Part shown: in pieces, positions 4,721 to 13,201 of the stretch
How positions within the stretch are numbered: the stretch's first letter is position 1
Layout of the letters: every line of letters starts with the position of its first letter
NCBI GenBank assembly: GCA_016928375.1
Contig: JAFGKX010000018.1
Coordinates: forward strand, 1-16,378
DNA from: Candidatus Omnitrophota bacterium
GTDB taxonomy: Bacteria > Omnitrophota > Gorgyraeia > JABMRG01 > JAFGKX01
Length of the DNA: 16,378 nucleotides
Direction: 5' to 3'
Translations under genes and position numbers: made by a program
Notes under the pieces: model-generated
What the model was told of the DNA's origin: nothing
Seen by the model: the letters and a program-made list of their open reading frames with translations, nothing else
Databases searched by the model: none

Positions 4721-6961
4721 CTACTCGGATTTTTTATTCTGAATACTCTCGCGCAGATAAGCTTCACGGTCTACTAAAATGTCTCTTGGTTTTGAGCCCT
4801 GGTACGGACCCACTATTCCTTTTTCTTCCATAGCGTCTATTAAGCGCGCCGCCCTCATATGCCCGAGTTTCATTCTTCGCTGTAAAAGCGAAACAGAGGC
4901 AAGGCCCGATTCCAGAACCATCGTTACCGCCTCATCATAAAGTTCGTCATCTTCATCTGCCGCATATGATTTTTTACTATCCTGGGCATTCAATAGCCTG
5001 TCTTCATACTGAGTGGGCATCTGCGAAGAAACGAAATTCACGACTCTTTCTATCTCCTTATCCGAAACAAGGCTTGCCTGCGCCCTTACCGGTTTTGCTG
5101 CGCCGGGCTCTATAAATAACATATCGCCTCTGCCTAAAAGTTTGTCCGCGCCATTCATATCAAGCACTGTGCGTGAATCCACTTTGGACGCGACTTTAAA
5201 AGATATTCTTGCCGGAAAGTTCGCTTTTATTACACCGGTTATAACATCTACCGACGGCCTTTGCGTTGCAAGTATCATGTGTATGCCGACTGCTCTTGAA
5301 AGCTGGGCCAGGCGCGTAATAGCGCTTTCTATGTCCTGTGAGGCAACCGCCATTAAATCAGCCAATTCATCTATGACCACGACTATATAGGGCAGTTTAT
5401 CCGGTATTTTTTCCTCGCCTTCTGCGGAAAATTTTTCTTTTGAGGCCTTCTGATTATATAATTCTATATTTCTGGCCCCGACTTTTGCGAGCAGTTTATA
5501 CCTGTTTTCCATCTCCTGCACCAGCCAGTTAAGCGCCATCGATACTTTCTTCGGGTCTGTCAAAACCGGGGATAAAAGATGCGGCAGTTTATTGAACATA
5601 GCAAGCTCTACCATTTTAGGGTCTATCAAAATAAATTTAAGTTCATCGGGCGCGGCATTAAATACCATGCTTAACACAATACAATTCACGCAGACTGTCT
5701 TGCCTGCGCCGGTAGTGCCCGCTATCAATAAATGAGGCATGTTGCCAAGATTGCATATTACGGGGTTTCCTGCTATATCTTTACCCAGCGCTAAGTTTAG
5801 CTTGGATTTTGAATTTATAAAATTGCTTGATTGCAGAATCTCTTTCAGGTAAACCAGGCTGGTGACAACATTTGGCACCTCTACTCCAACGCGCGCCTTT
5901 CCCGGTATCGGCGCCACTATTCTTACGCTGTGCGCCTTCATTGCCAGGGCTATATCATCGCTCAATGAAGTGATTCTTGTGACTTTAACTCCGGGCGCAG
6001 GCTCAAGCTCGTATCTTGTTATAGCGGGCCCCTGTTCCACCTGTGTTACCTTTACGTCAATGCCGAAATCCTGCAGGGTCTCTTCCAGTATTTTCGATGA
6101 AACCGCGAGGTCTCCTTTTATTTTCTTTTCTTCTATCTGCGGCGCGTCATCAAGTAAATCCATCGGCGGCAGCTTGTATTCACCTTCTTTATATGCCATC
6201 ACTTTAACAGGTTCCTGCTTCGGTTTTGCAGATTGCGGCGGCGGGATGTGCGGTTTAATAATAGGCCTGGCAGGCTTAGGCTGCTCAGGAATGATAATTT
6301 TAGGTTCTGCCTTAGGCTGCTGCAAACGCTTATAAGACTCTGTCTGCGCCTGTTTTTTTACGGGTATTTTCTGCGCTATGTTGATCTTTGGTTTTTTTCT
6401 GTGCAGCGTCGGGCTTCTCCACCCCGTAAAATAAGTTTTAATTTTGCTGTAGCTTAATATGATAAACGGAATTATCAAAAATTCCGTGGCTAACAAAGCG
6501 CTCATTATAACAAGCATAACCGCAAGAACATATGTGCCTACCCTGCCGAAATACCTTATCAAAGAATCCGATAAAAAAAGCCCTATTACGCCGCCGGATT
6601 TTACTTTCATAACGTTCGTCGATCCGAATATCATGCTTAAGAGTATGCTTGAGGCAAGAAAAAGCACTATAGTGCCCGATATCTTCAGGTACATCTTCTG
6701 CGGTTCTCTGCCTAAAAATTTGTTCGCCGCCCAGGTAAAACACAAAAACGGTATAATGTACGCGCCCCATCCGAGAGTAAAAAATAAGCCGGCCGCTATG
6801 TACGCGCCGACTATACCCGCAAAATTATCGACTTGTCTCTGGGATGCGGAACTTAAGAATCTGACATCGTCCGGGTTGTAAGATACAAGGCTTATCAAAA
6901 CCAGTATCGCAACAGCCAAAAACGCCAGGCCGAATATTTCGTTTATTCTCTGTTTGTTCAT
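4721..6961 (-). CDS. ftsK: DNA translocase FtsK
   Basis: FtsK is a septum-anchored ATPase that pumps chromosome ends apart at division and activates Xer recombination at dif. From the ATG at 6961 the product is 746 residues. Four membrane segments lie within the first 175 residues or so. A short Pro/Lys-rich linker follows to about 270, then the alpha/beta motor. Walker A GTTGAGKT is near residue 415, Walker B VVVIDELADLM near 525-535, and ATQRPSVDVITGVIKANFPARI and GADKLLGRGDMLF follow. The C-terminal winged-helix gamma domain (about 680-740) contains VSLLQRRMKLGHMRAARLIDAMEEKGIVG. The ATG overlaps the uppP stop as ATGA. The frame stays open 12 codons further upstream, but those lie inside uppP. 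A Xer recombinase, its usual partner, is encoded at 14899-15792. Confidence 0.97.
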   Translation of the reverse strand: MNKQRINEIFGLAFLAVAILVLISLVSYNPDDVRFLSSASQRQVDNFAGIVGAYIAAGLFFTLGWGAYIIPFLCFTWAANKFLGREPQKMYLKISGTIVLFLASSILLSMIFGSTNVMKVKSGGVIGLFLSDSLIRYFGRVGTYVLAVMLVIMSALLATEFLIIPFIILSYSKIKTYFTGWRSPTLHRKKPKINIAQKIPVKKQAQTESYKRLQQPKAEPKIIIPEQPKPARPIIKPHIPPPQSAKPKQEPVKVMAYKEGEYKLPPMDLLDDAPQIEEKKIKGDLAVSSKILEETLQDFGIDVKVTQVEQGPAITRYELEPAPGVKVTRITSLSDDIALAMKAHSVRIVAPIPGKARVGVEVPNVVTSLVYLKEILQSSNFINSKSKLNLALGKDIAGNPVICNLGNMPHLLIAGTTGAGKTVCVNCIVLSMVFNAAPDELKFILIDPKMVELAMFNKLPHLLSPVLTDPKKVSMALNWLVQEMENRYKLLAKVGARNIELYNQKASKEKFSAEGEEKIPDKLPYIVVVIDELADLMAVASQDIESAITRLAQLSRAVGIHMILATQRPSVDVITGVIKANFPARISFKVASKVDSRTVLDMNGADKLLGRGDMLFIEPGAAKPVRAQASLVSDKEIERVVNFVSSQMPTQYEDRLLNAQDSKKSYAADEDDELYDEAVTMVLESGLASVSLLQRRMKLGHMRAARLIDAMEEKGIVGPYQGSKPRDILVDREAYLRESIQNKKSE

Positions 6962-7719
6962 TTTAATACCAAAATAACGCTGCCTACCAAAAAACAATAT
7001 ACGCCGAACAAATACAATTTATTTTTTGTTACGCTTTTTATTAAAATAGATATCGCCGCCAGGCCTATAAAAAAGGAAGCCAGGGCGCCTGCCATAAAGG
7101 GCGCTAACGAAGCAGCGCAAAAGCTGCCGATGTCGTTTAATTTAAATATAAGCGCGCCTAATATAGCCGGAATAGCTAGAAGAAATGAATATCTTACAGC
7201 ATCTGCCTTTTTGACATTCAAGATAAGCGCTGCGGATATTGTAGTTCCGCTTCTTGATAAACCGGGCAGAATAGCCGCGCCCTGCACAGTACCGATTATA
7301 AACGCCTTAAGAAAACCGATATTGCTATTTTTGCTCTTTGCCATCAAGCGCATAACTAAATCGGCTGTAAACAGCAAGAACGCATTTATCAATAAAAAAA
7401 CTGCTATCAGTTTAATATTTACAAAAGACTCCTCAAAGAACGGTTTAAATAACACGCCTATTGCTGCCGTAGGAATAGAACTTATGAGCACCAGAAAAAG
7501 TACTCTTTTTTCTTTTGAAAAAACAGCAACGATATCTTTTCTGAAATAAACCAGCACCGCAAAAAGCGTACCGATATGCAGAAATATATCAAATAAAATC
7601 TGCGGTTCTTTATAACCTAAATAATTATGCAGAATGGCCAGGTGCGCTGAACTGCTTACCGGCAAAAATTCGGTAACGCCCTGTAATACACCGGATGCTA
7701 TCGCTCCCCAAATGTTCAT
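6958..7719 (-). CDS. uppP: Undecaprenyl-diphosphatase
   Basis: UppP (BacA) removes a phosphate from undecaprenyl diphosphate, recycling the lipid carrier for peptidoglycan and other envelope polymers; overproduction classically gives bacitracin resistance. The 253-residue, highly hydrophobic product has several membrane segments and both signature motifs: EFLPVSSSAHL at residues 17-27 and PGLSRSGTT at 152-160. The ATG lies 3 nt after the dut stop, with no strong Shine-Dalgarno, so translation is probably coupled. The end overlaps ftsK as ATGA. Confidence 0.96.
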   Translation of the reverse strand: MNIWGAIASGVLQGVTEFLPVSSSAHLAILHNYLGYKEPQILFDIFLHIGTLFAVLVYFRKDIVAVFSKEKRVLFLVLISSIPTAAIGVLFKPFFEESFVNIKLIAVFLLINAFLLFTADLVMRLMAKSKNSNIGFLKAFIIGTVQGAAILPGLSRSGTTISAALILNVKKADAVRYSFLLAIPAILGALIFKLNDIGSFCAASLAPFMAGALASFFIGLAAISILIKSVTKNKLYLFGVYCFLVGSVILVLK

Positions 7720-7722
7720 GTT

Positions 7723-8172
7723 TTAGATACCGGAGTGCCCGAATCCGCCGGAGGAACGCACTGTTTCATCCAGCTCATCCGACAATTCGATCTGTGCCTT
7801 TGTTACTTTCTGAATAACCATCTGCGCTATCCGGTTCGCGCGCTTTATGATAAAAGGTTCTTTCCCGTGATTTATAAGTATGATACCAACCAAGCCTCTG
7901 TAATCCGCGTCTATGGTTCCCGGTGTATTTACTATGCTTATGCCGTGTTTTATCGCAAGCCCGCTTCTGGGCCTAATCTGAGCCTCATACCCCGCGGGCA
8001 GGCTCATATAAAAACCCGCGGATATTAATTTTATCTCACCCGGTAAAATAGCGGCTTCTTTATCGACATCCGCGTATATATCCATGCCGCTTGAGTATTC
8101 GCTCATATATTGCGGCAAAGGCAGGTCTTCACATCCTGCCTTTCTTTTTATTTTTACTTTTATTTTTTCCAC
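7723..8172 (-). CDS. dut: dUTP diphosphatase
   Basis: Dut hydrolyses dUTP to dUMP + PPi, keeping uracil out of DNA and supplying dUMP for dTMP synthesis. The 149-residue trimeric-type enzyme has all five motifs: SGMDIYAD (28-35), PRSGLA (68-73), GTIDADYRG (85-93), RIAQMVI (114-120) and the Gly-rich tail RSSGGFGHSG (139-148). The start is GTG, 4 nt after the pnp stop. No good Shine-Dalgarno is visible, so it likely depends on ribosomes finishing pnp. Confidence 0.97.
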   Translation of the reverse strand: MEKIKVKIKRKAGCEDLPLPQYMSEYSSGMDIYADVDKEAAILPGEIKLISAGFYMSLPAGYEAQIRPRSGLAIKHGISIVNTPGTIDADYRGLVGIILINHGKEPFIIKRANRIAQMVIQKVTKAQIELSDELDETVRSSGGFGHSGI

Positions 8173-8176
8173 GGTT

Positions 8177-10273
8177 CTATTTATCGCTGCTCTCTTCCGC
8201 CTGTTTTTTCGATAAATTCACTCTTCCCTGCTCGTCTATTTCTATGACCTTGGCATCGAATTCATCGCCTATTTTGACAACGTCCTCGACGTTCTTTACG
8301 TAATCTTTGGCAAGCTCGGATATATGCACAAGCCCGTCTTTTCCCGGCAGGACTTCGCATATTACGCCGAAATTCAGCATCCTTTTTGCCTTCACTCTGT
8401 AGACCTTGCCCACTTCCACGTCTTCCGTAATAGCTTTTATTATATTTATGGCGCGCTCCGATGCCTTTTCATCCGTAGATGCCACGGAAACTTTGCCGTC
8501 ATCTTCCACGTCTATGGTCACGCCTGTATCGCTTATGATTTTCTTTATAACTTTTCCGCCTGGGCCTATCAGGTCTTTTATCTTTTCAGGGTCTATCCTG
8601 AGCGTCGTTATCCTCGGAGCATATTTCGAAAGCGCAGGTTTAGGCTTAGATATAACTTTGTTCATCTTTTCAAGCAGCTCCATCCTTGCTTTTTTGGCCT
8701 GGGCCAGCGCTTCCTTTATCATCTCGATGGTTATACCTTCGGATAATTTCACATCGACCTGTATGGCTGTTACGCCGTTTTGCGTGCCTGCGACTTTAAA
8801 ATCCATATCACCGTAATGATCTTCCACTCCGGCGATATCCGTAAGTATTTTATACTTGTTCCCACTTTTTATTACACCCATGGCTATTCCGGCAACAGCT
8901 TCTTTGATAGGAACCCCGGCATCCATTAAAGCTAAAGAACCTGCGCATACGGTCGCCATAGACGAGGAACCGTTTGATTCAAGTATATCCGATACAACCC
9001 TTATGGTGTACGGAAATTCATCCTTTGACGGTATAACGGGTTTAAGCGCGCGTTCCGCCAGGGCACCGTGGCCTATTTCCCTTCTGCCCGGGCCTCTTAC
9101 CGGCTTTACTTCTCCGACACTGAACGGCGGAAAATTGTAATGCAGCATAAAAGTCTTCTGCATCTCGCCTTCCAATGCTTCCACGATCTGTTCATCGGAG
9201 CTTGTGCCAAGCGTGGTAACGGAAAGGCTCTGTGTCTGCCCGCGCGTAAACAACCCTGAGCCATGTGTGCGCGGCAGGACCTCTATCTCACAGCTTATTG
9301 TCCTTATGTCCGTAAAGTTTCTTCCGTCGACCCTTTTATTTTTATTTAAAACTATATCGCGTAAAAGCCCCATTTCCGTTTCCTGCAGCGCTATTTTAAT
9401 CTCTGTTTCCGTTATACCAGCCTCTTCGTCAGCCAGCTTCTCGGATAATTCTGCGCTTAACAGGTTCATTGCTTCGACGCGCTCCTCTTTGGTTTCCAAG
9501 GAGTTTATTTTAGCAAGCCTGTCCAGAGAGTATTCTTTTACCTGCTTTTGCAGCTCTTCCGGGATCTCCTTGCAAATAGGAGTGGTTTTTTTAATGCCGC
9601 ATTCACGCACCATATCTTCTTGAACCTTTATGAAGCCTGCAAGATTGTCCTGGGCATATTTTATTGCTGCAATCAATTCTTCTTCACTGACTCTATCGCT
9701 GCCTGATTCTATCATTACAATGCCGCTTTTTGTTCCGGCTACCACAATATCTATTTTTGAATTCTGAATCTCGGCATAAGTCGGATTTATAATAAATTCC
9801 CCGGTTTTGGCCTGGCCTATCCTCATAATACCTAAAGGCCCGGTAAACGGAATATTAGATATGCATAATGCCGTTGACGCGCCCAGCGCAGCCAGGGTAT
9901 CAGGGTCGTTTTCGCCGTCGCTCGACAATACCGTTGCTATTACCTGAACCTCATTTAACATATTCTCCGGAAAAAGCGGGCGAATCGGCCTGTCTATTAG
10001 ACGCGCGGTCAATATCTCGGTTTCTGTAGGCCGGCCTTCTCTTTTGAAAAATCCTCCGGGAATCTTGCCTGCGGCATATGTCCGCTCCCTATACTCGACG
10101 GTGAGCGGGAAAAAATCCATTTCTCTCACGATATTTTTCAGCATAACAGCGGTAACCAAGACTACGGTACCTCCGCAGGTTATCGTAACGGCCCCGCTTG
10201 CCTGTTTAGCTAATTTTCCGGTTTCAAAAATAATTTCTTTCGTTCCTGTATTTAACTTAAATTGTTTTATCAT
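8177..10273 (-). CDS. pnp: Polyribonucleotide nucleotidyltransferase (PNPase)
   Basis: PNPase is a trimeric 3'-to-5' phosphorolytic exoribonuclease for mRNA turnover and can also add heteropolymeric tails. The 698-residue length is normal. Two RNase PH-like domains flank an all-alpha domain, and the second carries the GPGRREIGHGALAERAL segment. A KH domain follows (about 551-618, with IGPGGKVIKKI), then an S1 domain (about 621-690, with FGVICEVLPGKDGLVHISELA). The acidic tail after S1 is very short. The ATG at 10273 is preceded by the purine-rich AGAAAGAAGAT. rpsO lies just upstream, the conserved rpsO-pnp pair. Confidence 0.98.
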   Translation of the reverse strand: MIKQFKLNTGTKEIIFETGKLAKQASGAVTITCGGTVVLVTAVMLKNIVREMDFFPLTVEYRERTYAAGKIPGGFFKREGRPTETEILTARLIDRPIRPLFPENMLNEVQVIATVLSSDGENDPDTLAALGASTALCISNIPFTGPLGIMRIGQAKTGEFIINPTYAEIQNSKIDIVVAGTKSGIVMIESGSDRVSEEELIAAIKYAQDNLAGFIKVQEDMVRECGIKKTTPICKEIPEELQKQVKEYSLDRLAKINSLETKEERVEAMNLLSAELSEKLADEEAGITETEIKIALQETEMGLLRDIVLNKNKRVDGRNFTDIRTISCEIEVLPRTHGSGLFTRGQTQSLSVTTLGTSSDEQIVEALEGEMQKTFMLHYNFPPFSVGEVKPVRGPGRREIGHGALAERALKPVIPSKDEFPYTIRVVSDILESNGSSSMATVCAGSLALMDAGVPIKEAVAGIAMGVIKSGNKYKILTDIAGVEDHYGDMDFKVAGTQNGVTAIQVDVKLSEGITIEMIKEALAQAKKARMELLEKMNKVISKPKPALSKYAPRITTLRIDPEKIKDLIGPGGKVIKKIISDTGVTIDVEDDGKVSVASTDEKASERAINIIKAITEDVEVGKVYRVKAKRMLNFGVICEVLPGKDGLVHISELAKDYVKNVEDVVKIGDEFDAKVIEIDEQGRVNLSKKQAEESSDK

Positions 10274-10302
10274 ATCTTCTTTCTCTCGTCTTTCTCTTAA
10301 AT

Positions 10303-10330
10303 AGAAAATTTATCAGGCTGGTTATTTTCT
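10303..10330 (-). other. Small AT-rich inverted repeat in the rpsO-pnp spacer
   Basis: AGAAAAT and ATTTTCT (10324-10330 and 10303-10309) form a perfect 7-bp stem around a 14-nt loop and overlap the rpsO stop codon. In Escherichia coli the rpsO-pnp spacer holds an RNase III hairpin through which PNPase controls its own mRNA. This stem is much shorter and AT-rich, so an equivalent role is only a guess. Confidence 0.3.
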
Positions 10331-10591
10331 TAACTTAAGTTTATCTATTATGTTCTGGTATTCCTTAGGGTTGGTCTTTTTAAGGTACGCAAGCAGCTTT
10401 CTTCTCAAGTTTACCATACGCAACAACCCGCGCCTTGAATGATGATCTTTCTTGTGGACCTTAAAATGCTCTGTAAGCGTATTTATTCTCTCCGTAAGAA
10501 TGGCTACCTGCACATCGGTAGAACCCGTGTCGTTTTTGTGTTTTTTAAACTTCTCTATTATGGTTTTCTTCGCCTCTTTCGCTATTGTCAT
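10322..10591 (-). CDS. rpsO: 30S ribosomal protein S15
   Basis: S15 binds the central domain of 16S rRNA early in 30S assembly. The 89-residue product matches the family length and sequence pattern: the DTGSTDVQVAILTERINTLTEHFKVHKKDHHSRRGLL segment followed by RRKLLAYLKK. The ATG at 10591 has a strong AAGGAG 6 nt upstream. It is the first gene after the promoter at 10640-10668, with a leader of about 40 nt. S15 often represses its own translation through its leader; I see no obvious recognition structure here. Confidence 0.98.
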   Translation of the reverse strand: MTIAKEAKKTIIEKFKKHKNDTGSTDVQVAILTERINTLTEHFKVHKKDHHSRRGLLRMVNLRRKLLAYLKKTNPKEYQNIIDKLKLRK

Positions 10592-10639
10592 TGTCCTCTC
10601 CTTCTATGTGTTTATATATTATTGCTCAATTGCGGCGCT

Positions 10640-10668
10640 ATTATAACAGATGTCTTATACTTTGTAAA
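10640..10668 (-). promoter_or_regulatory. Sigma-70-type promoter for rpsO and downstream genes
   Basis: On the minus strand TTTACA (10668-10663) and TATAAT (10645-10640) are separated by exactly 17 nt. TG one base before the -10 gives an extended -10. The -35 and part of the spacer lie within the last codons and stop of ribF. Transcription would start near 10633. It should drive rpsO-pnp and probably the tightly packed dut-uppP-ftsK-rodZ-tRNA genes. Confidence 0.8.
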
Positions 10669-11563
10669 TATCTTTTTTGATTTGTTTTACCAGGGCCTCT
10701 TTGCTCCTAAAGCGTATTTCAGGCCTTATTTTCCTGATAAAACTGACTTCTATATTATTATTATATAATAATCCGTCAAATTTAAGAATATGCACTTCTA
10801 TTGACCTGGATTTTCTTTTTTCAATAAATGTAGGGCGAAACCCTATATTCAGAAGGCCCTTGTATGACCTGCCCTTTGCCATGACTTTTACCGCGTATAC
10901 ACCTGAAGGCGGCATAACTTCATGGTGCGGATTGATATTCGCGGTCTTAAAACCTATTACCCTGCCGAGCCTGTTTCCTCCTACTACCCTGCCGCATATT
11001 GTAACAGGCCGGCCTAACAGCCTTGAAGCAGTTTTAAGGTCGCCGGTTTCTATCAAATGCCTTATCAGGCTTGAACTTATATCCCTGTTATTGTGTTTCA
11101 TGGCAGGGATCACTTTAAGGCCTAAATTATAATCTCCAAGCATTTGCTCAAGCTGTTTTACCGAGATATCGCCGCTGCCTAATCTGAATTTACTGCCGAT
11201 TACCAGATTTTTCGCGTTAAGTTTTTTAACCAGTATATTTTTTACGAACCAGTTTATCGGCTTTTTCGAGAAACTGCGCGTAAACTTGACTACAACACAC
11301 AACTTAACACCGGATTCTTCCAGAAGATTAAGCCTGTGCTTAAGTGATATTATCGTGGATTTATAGCGCTTTCCGCAAAGCACTTTCTGCGGATGCGGTT
11401 CGAATGTCAGAACTGTCCCAACAAGTTTATTTCGCCCGGCAATACCAGCGAGTTCTTTCAATATCTTATGGTGGCCTAGGTGCACGCCATCAAATACTCC
11501 GATTGCAACTGCGGATTTTTTTTTCTGGATTTTTAAATTTTTAAGGCCTGTTATGATTTTCAT
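10655..11563 (-). CDS. ribF: Bifunctional riboflavin kinase/FAD synthetase
   Basis: RibF phosphorylates riboflavin to FMN and adenylates FMN to FAD. The 302-residue length is normal. The N-terminal FAD synthetase domain has the nucleotidyltransferase signature GVFDGVHLGHH (22-32) and ISSSLIRHLIETGDLKTASRLLGRP. The C-terminal riboflavin kinase domain has GRVIGFKTANI, PPSGVYAVKV, LLNIGFRPTF and EVHILKFDG. The ATG overlaps the truB stop as ATGA. The 3' end doubles as the rpsO promoter. Confidence 0.97.
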   Translation of the reverse strand: MKIITGLKNLKIQKKKSAVAIGVFDGVHLGHHKILKELAGIAGRNKLVGTVLTFEPHPQKVLCGKRYKSTIISLKHRLNLLEESGVKLCVVVKFTRSFSKKPINWFVKNILVKKLNAKNLVIGSKFRLGSGDISVKQLEQMLGDYNLGLKVIPAMKHNNRDISSSLIRHLIETGDLKTASRLLGRPVTICGRVVGGNRLGRVIGFKTANINPHHEVMPPSGVYAVKVMAKGRSYKGLLNIGFRPTFIEKRKSRSIEVHILKFDGLLYNNNIEVSFIRKIRPEIRFRSKEALVKQIKKDIYKV

Positions 11564-12249
11564 TTAAAATTATCGTTTCTGATTATATTTTTAAGGCCCG
11601 ACATATTTAGCGTTTTTAATTCTTCCAGTGTGTGCGCGTCCTCCGCCTTAAAACTCCCGGAGGCGAGCCTTCGCAGTTTATGCATATGCGCGCCGCAGCC
11701 CAGTTTTTCTCCGATATCGTGGCAGAGCGTCCTTATATACGTGCCTTTTGAGGATTCAAGAACAAATTCCACAAGCGGAATATCTATGGATAATATTTTT
11801 ATGTCATATATATGTATCTTATTAGGAAAGCGTTTCACCTCAATGCCCTGGCGCGCGAGTTTATACAGCCTTACCCCATTATAGTGTTTTGCGGAAATCA
11901 TAGGAGGTATCTGCTGGGTCTCACCTTTAAAGGAAAGTACTGCCTTTTTTATTTTTTCAGGCATAATGCCGTCTATACTTCTGTCCGAGATTGTTTTCCC
12001 TTCGGCATCCTGCGTATCTGTAGACACGCCTAATTTCATGGTGCATAAATATTTTTTATCGTCATTAAGATATCTAGATGCCATTTTTGTAGCATCCCCC
12101 AGCAATATCACCAGAACACCTGTAGCTATCGGATCCAGCGTGCCGCAATGCCCTACCTTAGCCATATTGAATCTTCTTCTGATAAAATCCACGACATCGT
12201 GCGATGTCATGCCCTGCGGCTTGTCCACTACAAGTATCCCGTCAAACAT
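11560..12249 (-). CDS. truB: tRNA pseudouridine(55) synthase, short form
   Basis: TruB makes pseudouridine 55 in the tRNA T-loop. The 229-residue product has the catalytic core: GILVVDKPQGMTSHDVV (4-20), KVGHCGTLDP with the catalytic Asp39, ATGVLVILLGDATK, and SSKGTYIRTLCHDIGEKLGCGAHMHKLRR split across two core segments. It is about 75-85 residues shorter than the Escherichia coli or Bacillus enzymes and ends without a recognisable PUA-type domain. The ATG overlaps the nrnA stop by 8 nt. Confidence 0.96.
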   Translation of the reverse strand: MFDGILVVDKPQGMTSHDVVDFIRRRFNMAKVGHCGTLDPIATGVLVILLGDATKMASRYLNDDKKYLCTMKLGVSTDTQDAEGKTISDRSIDGIMPEKIKKAVLSFKGETQQIPPMISAKHYNGVRLYKLARQGIEVKRFPNKIHIYDIKILSIDIPLVEFVLESSKGTYIRTLCHDIGEKLGCGAHMHKLRRLASGSFKAEDAHTLEELKTLNMSGLKNIIRNDNFK

Positions 12250-13201
12250 GCTTTTTCACCTCGGATATAACTTTTTGCTGGGCTTCTTTCATTGAACTGT
12301 TTATTACGCAGCCGCTTGCTTTTTTATGGCCGCCGCCGCCGAAACAGGAGGCTATTTTATTTACATCGACATTATAATTAGAACGAAAACTTATTTTTAT
12401 CTTTCCGGGTGAAACCTCTGTAAAAAGCATGGCAACTTCAACGCCTTTTATTATGCGCGGAAAATTAACAAAATCCTCCTCATCGGCCAGGTTCGCCTTG
12501 CATTTTTTAAGTGTAGTTTTATCAATATACATCCATGCGATTTTATTATCACTGCTTAGCCTGAGCGTGGATAATACGCCGGCAAGCAGCCGTGTCGTCG
12601 CCACCGGAACATCCTCATATACTTTTCTGTATATCTCGTTAGCGTTTATTCCCGCAGAAATCAAACCTGCCGCCGCCTGATGAGTAGCAAATGTAACATT
12701 GGCATAATTAAAAGAACCTGTATCAACTAAAATAGCTGTATACAGGCATATTGCGGCGTTTTTTGATATTTTTACTTTTGCATATTTAAATAATGCGTAT
12801 AAAATTTCCGCGGCGCTCGATGCTTTTGCATCTACCAGATTAACATTGCCGAAATTAACATTGCTTATGTGATGGTCTATATTAATCTTGGGCTTTGACA
12901 AATCTACAACCTTTGACAGGCTGCCTATCCTTTTGATATCTGCGCAATCCAGGAAAACCACTGCATCGTATTTTACATTTTTACCTATGTGAGTAATTAT
13001 CTTTTTCGAACCCGGCATAAAACTATACCTGTGCGGAACACCGTCGGCATTAACCATACAGCCGCTTTTTCCCAACATCTTAACAAGATGCAAAAATGCC
13101 AACTGGCTTCCTATCGCGTCTCCTTCGGGATTTACGTGCGATACGATTAAAAATTTATTGTGTCTTTTTATCTCCTGCAGCACTCTTTTAAATTTATTCA
13201 C
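12242..13201 (-). CDS. nrnA: DHH/DHHA1 phosphoesterase, NrnA-type nanoRNase/pAp phosphatase
   Basis: NrnA-type enzymes degrade 2-5-nt RNAs and can dephosphorylate pAp. The DHH domain shows SHVNPEGDAIGS, VVFLDCAD and the signature IDHHISN, followed by DTGSFNYAN. The C-terminal DHHA1 domain ends SCFGGGGHKKASGCVI, the substrate-binding Gly-rich motif. Motif I reads PEGDA, where the usual form is P-D-x-D-A. I place the start at GTG 13201, 8 nt after AAAGGA in the hairpin repeat and matching the coaD arrangement. An in-frame ATG at 13219 with GAGG 6 nt upstream is a good alternative. The GTG start overlaps the rbfA stop by 8 nt. Confidence 0.93.
   Translation of the reverse strand: MNKFKRVLQEIKRHNKFLIVSHVNPEGDAIGSQLAFLHLVKMLGKSGCMVNADGVPHRYSFMPGSKKIITHIGKNVKYDAVVFLDCADIKRIGSLSKVVDLSKPKINIDHHISNVNFGNVNLVDAKASSAAEILYALFKYAKVKISKNAAICLYTAILVDTGSFNYANVTFATHQAAAGLISAGINANEIYRKVYEDVPVATTRLLAGVLSTLRLSSDNKIAWMYIDKTTLKKCKANLADEEDFVNFPRIIKGVEVAMLFTEVSPGKIKISFRSNYNVDVNKIASCFGGGGHKKASGCVINSSMKEAQQKVISEVKKHV

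Noticed and set aside
5013..6335. Long plus-strand open frames opposite ftsK
   Set aside because: They lie wholly within a well-supported gene, have no recognisable family and reflect codon bias on the opposite strand. The same applies to plus-strand frames opposite pta, pnp, ribF and xerD.
6438..6770. Minus-strand 110-codon frame inside ftsK
   Set aside because: It is an alternative frame within the ftsK membrane region, with no motif and no plausible start context.
6962..6997. Longer ftsK start 12 codons upstream
   Set aside because: Those codons overlap the uppP coding end. The ATG at 6961 in an ATGA overlap gives the normal MNKQRINEIFG start before the first membrane segment.
10592..10639. 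Riboswitch or S15 autoregulatory structure in the rpsO leader
   Set aside because: The leader is only about 40 nt, with no stable stem or known aptamer pattern that I can see.
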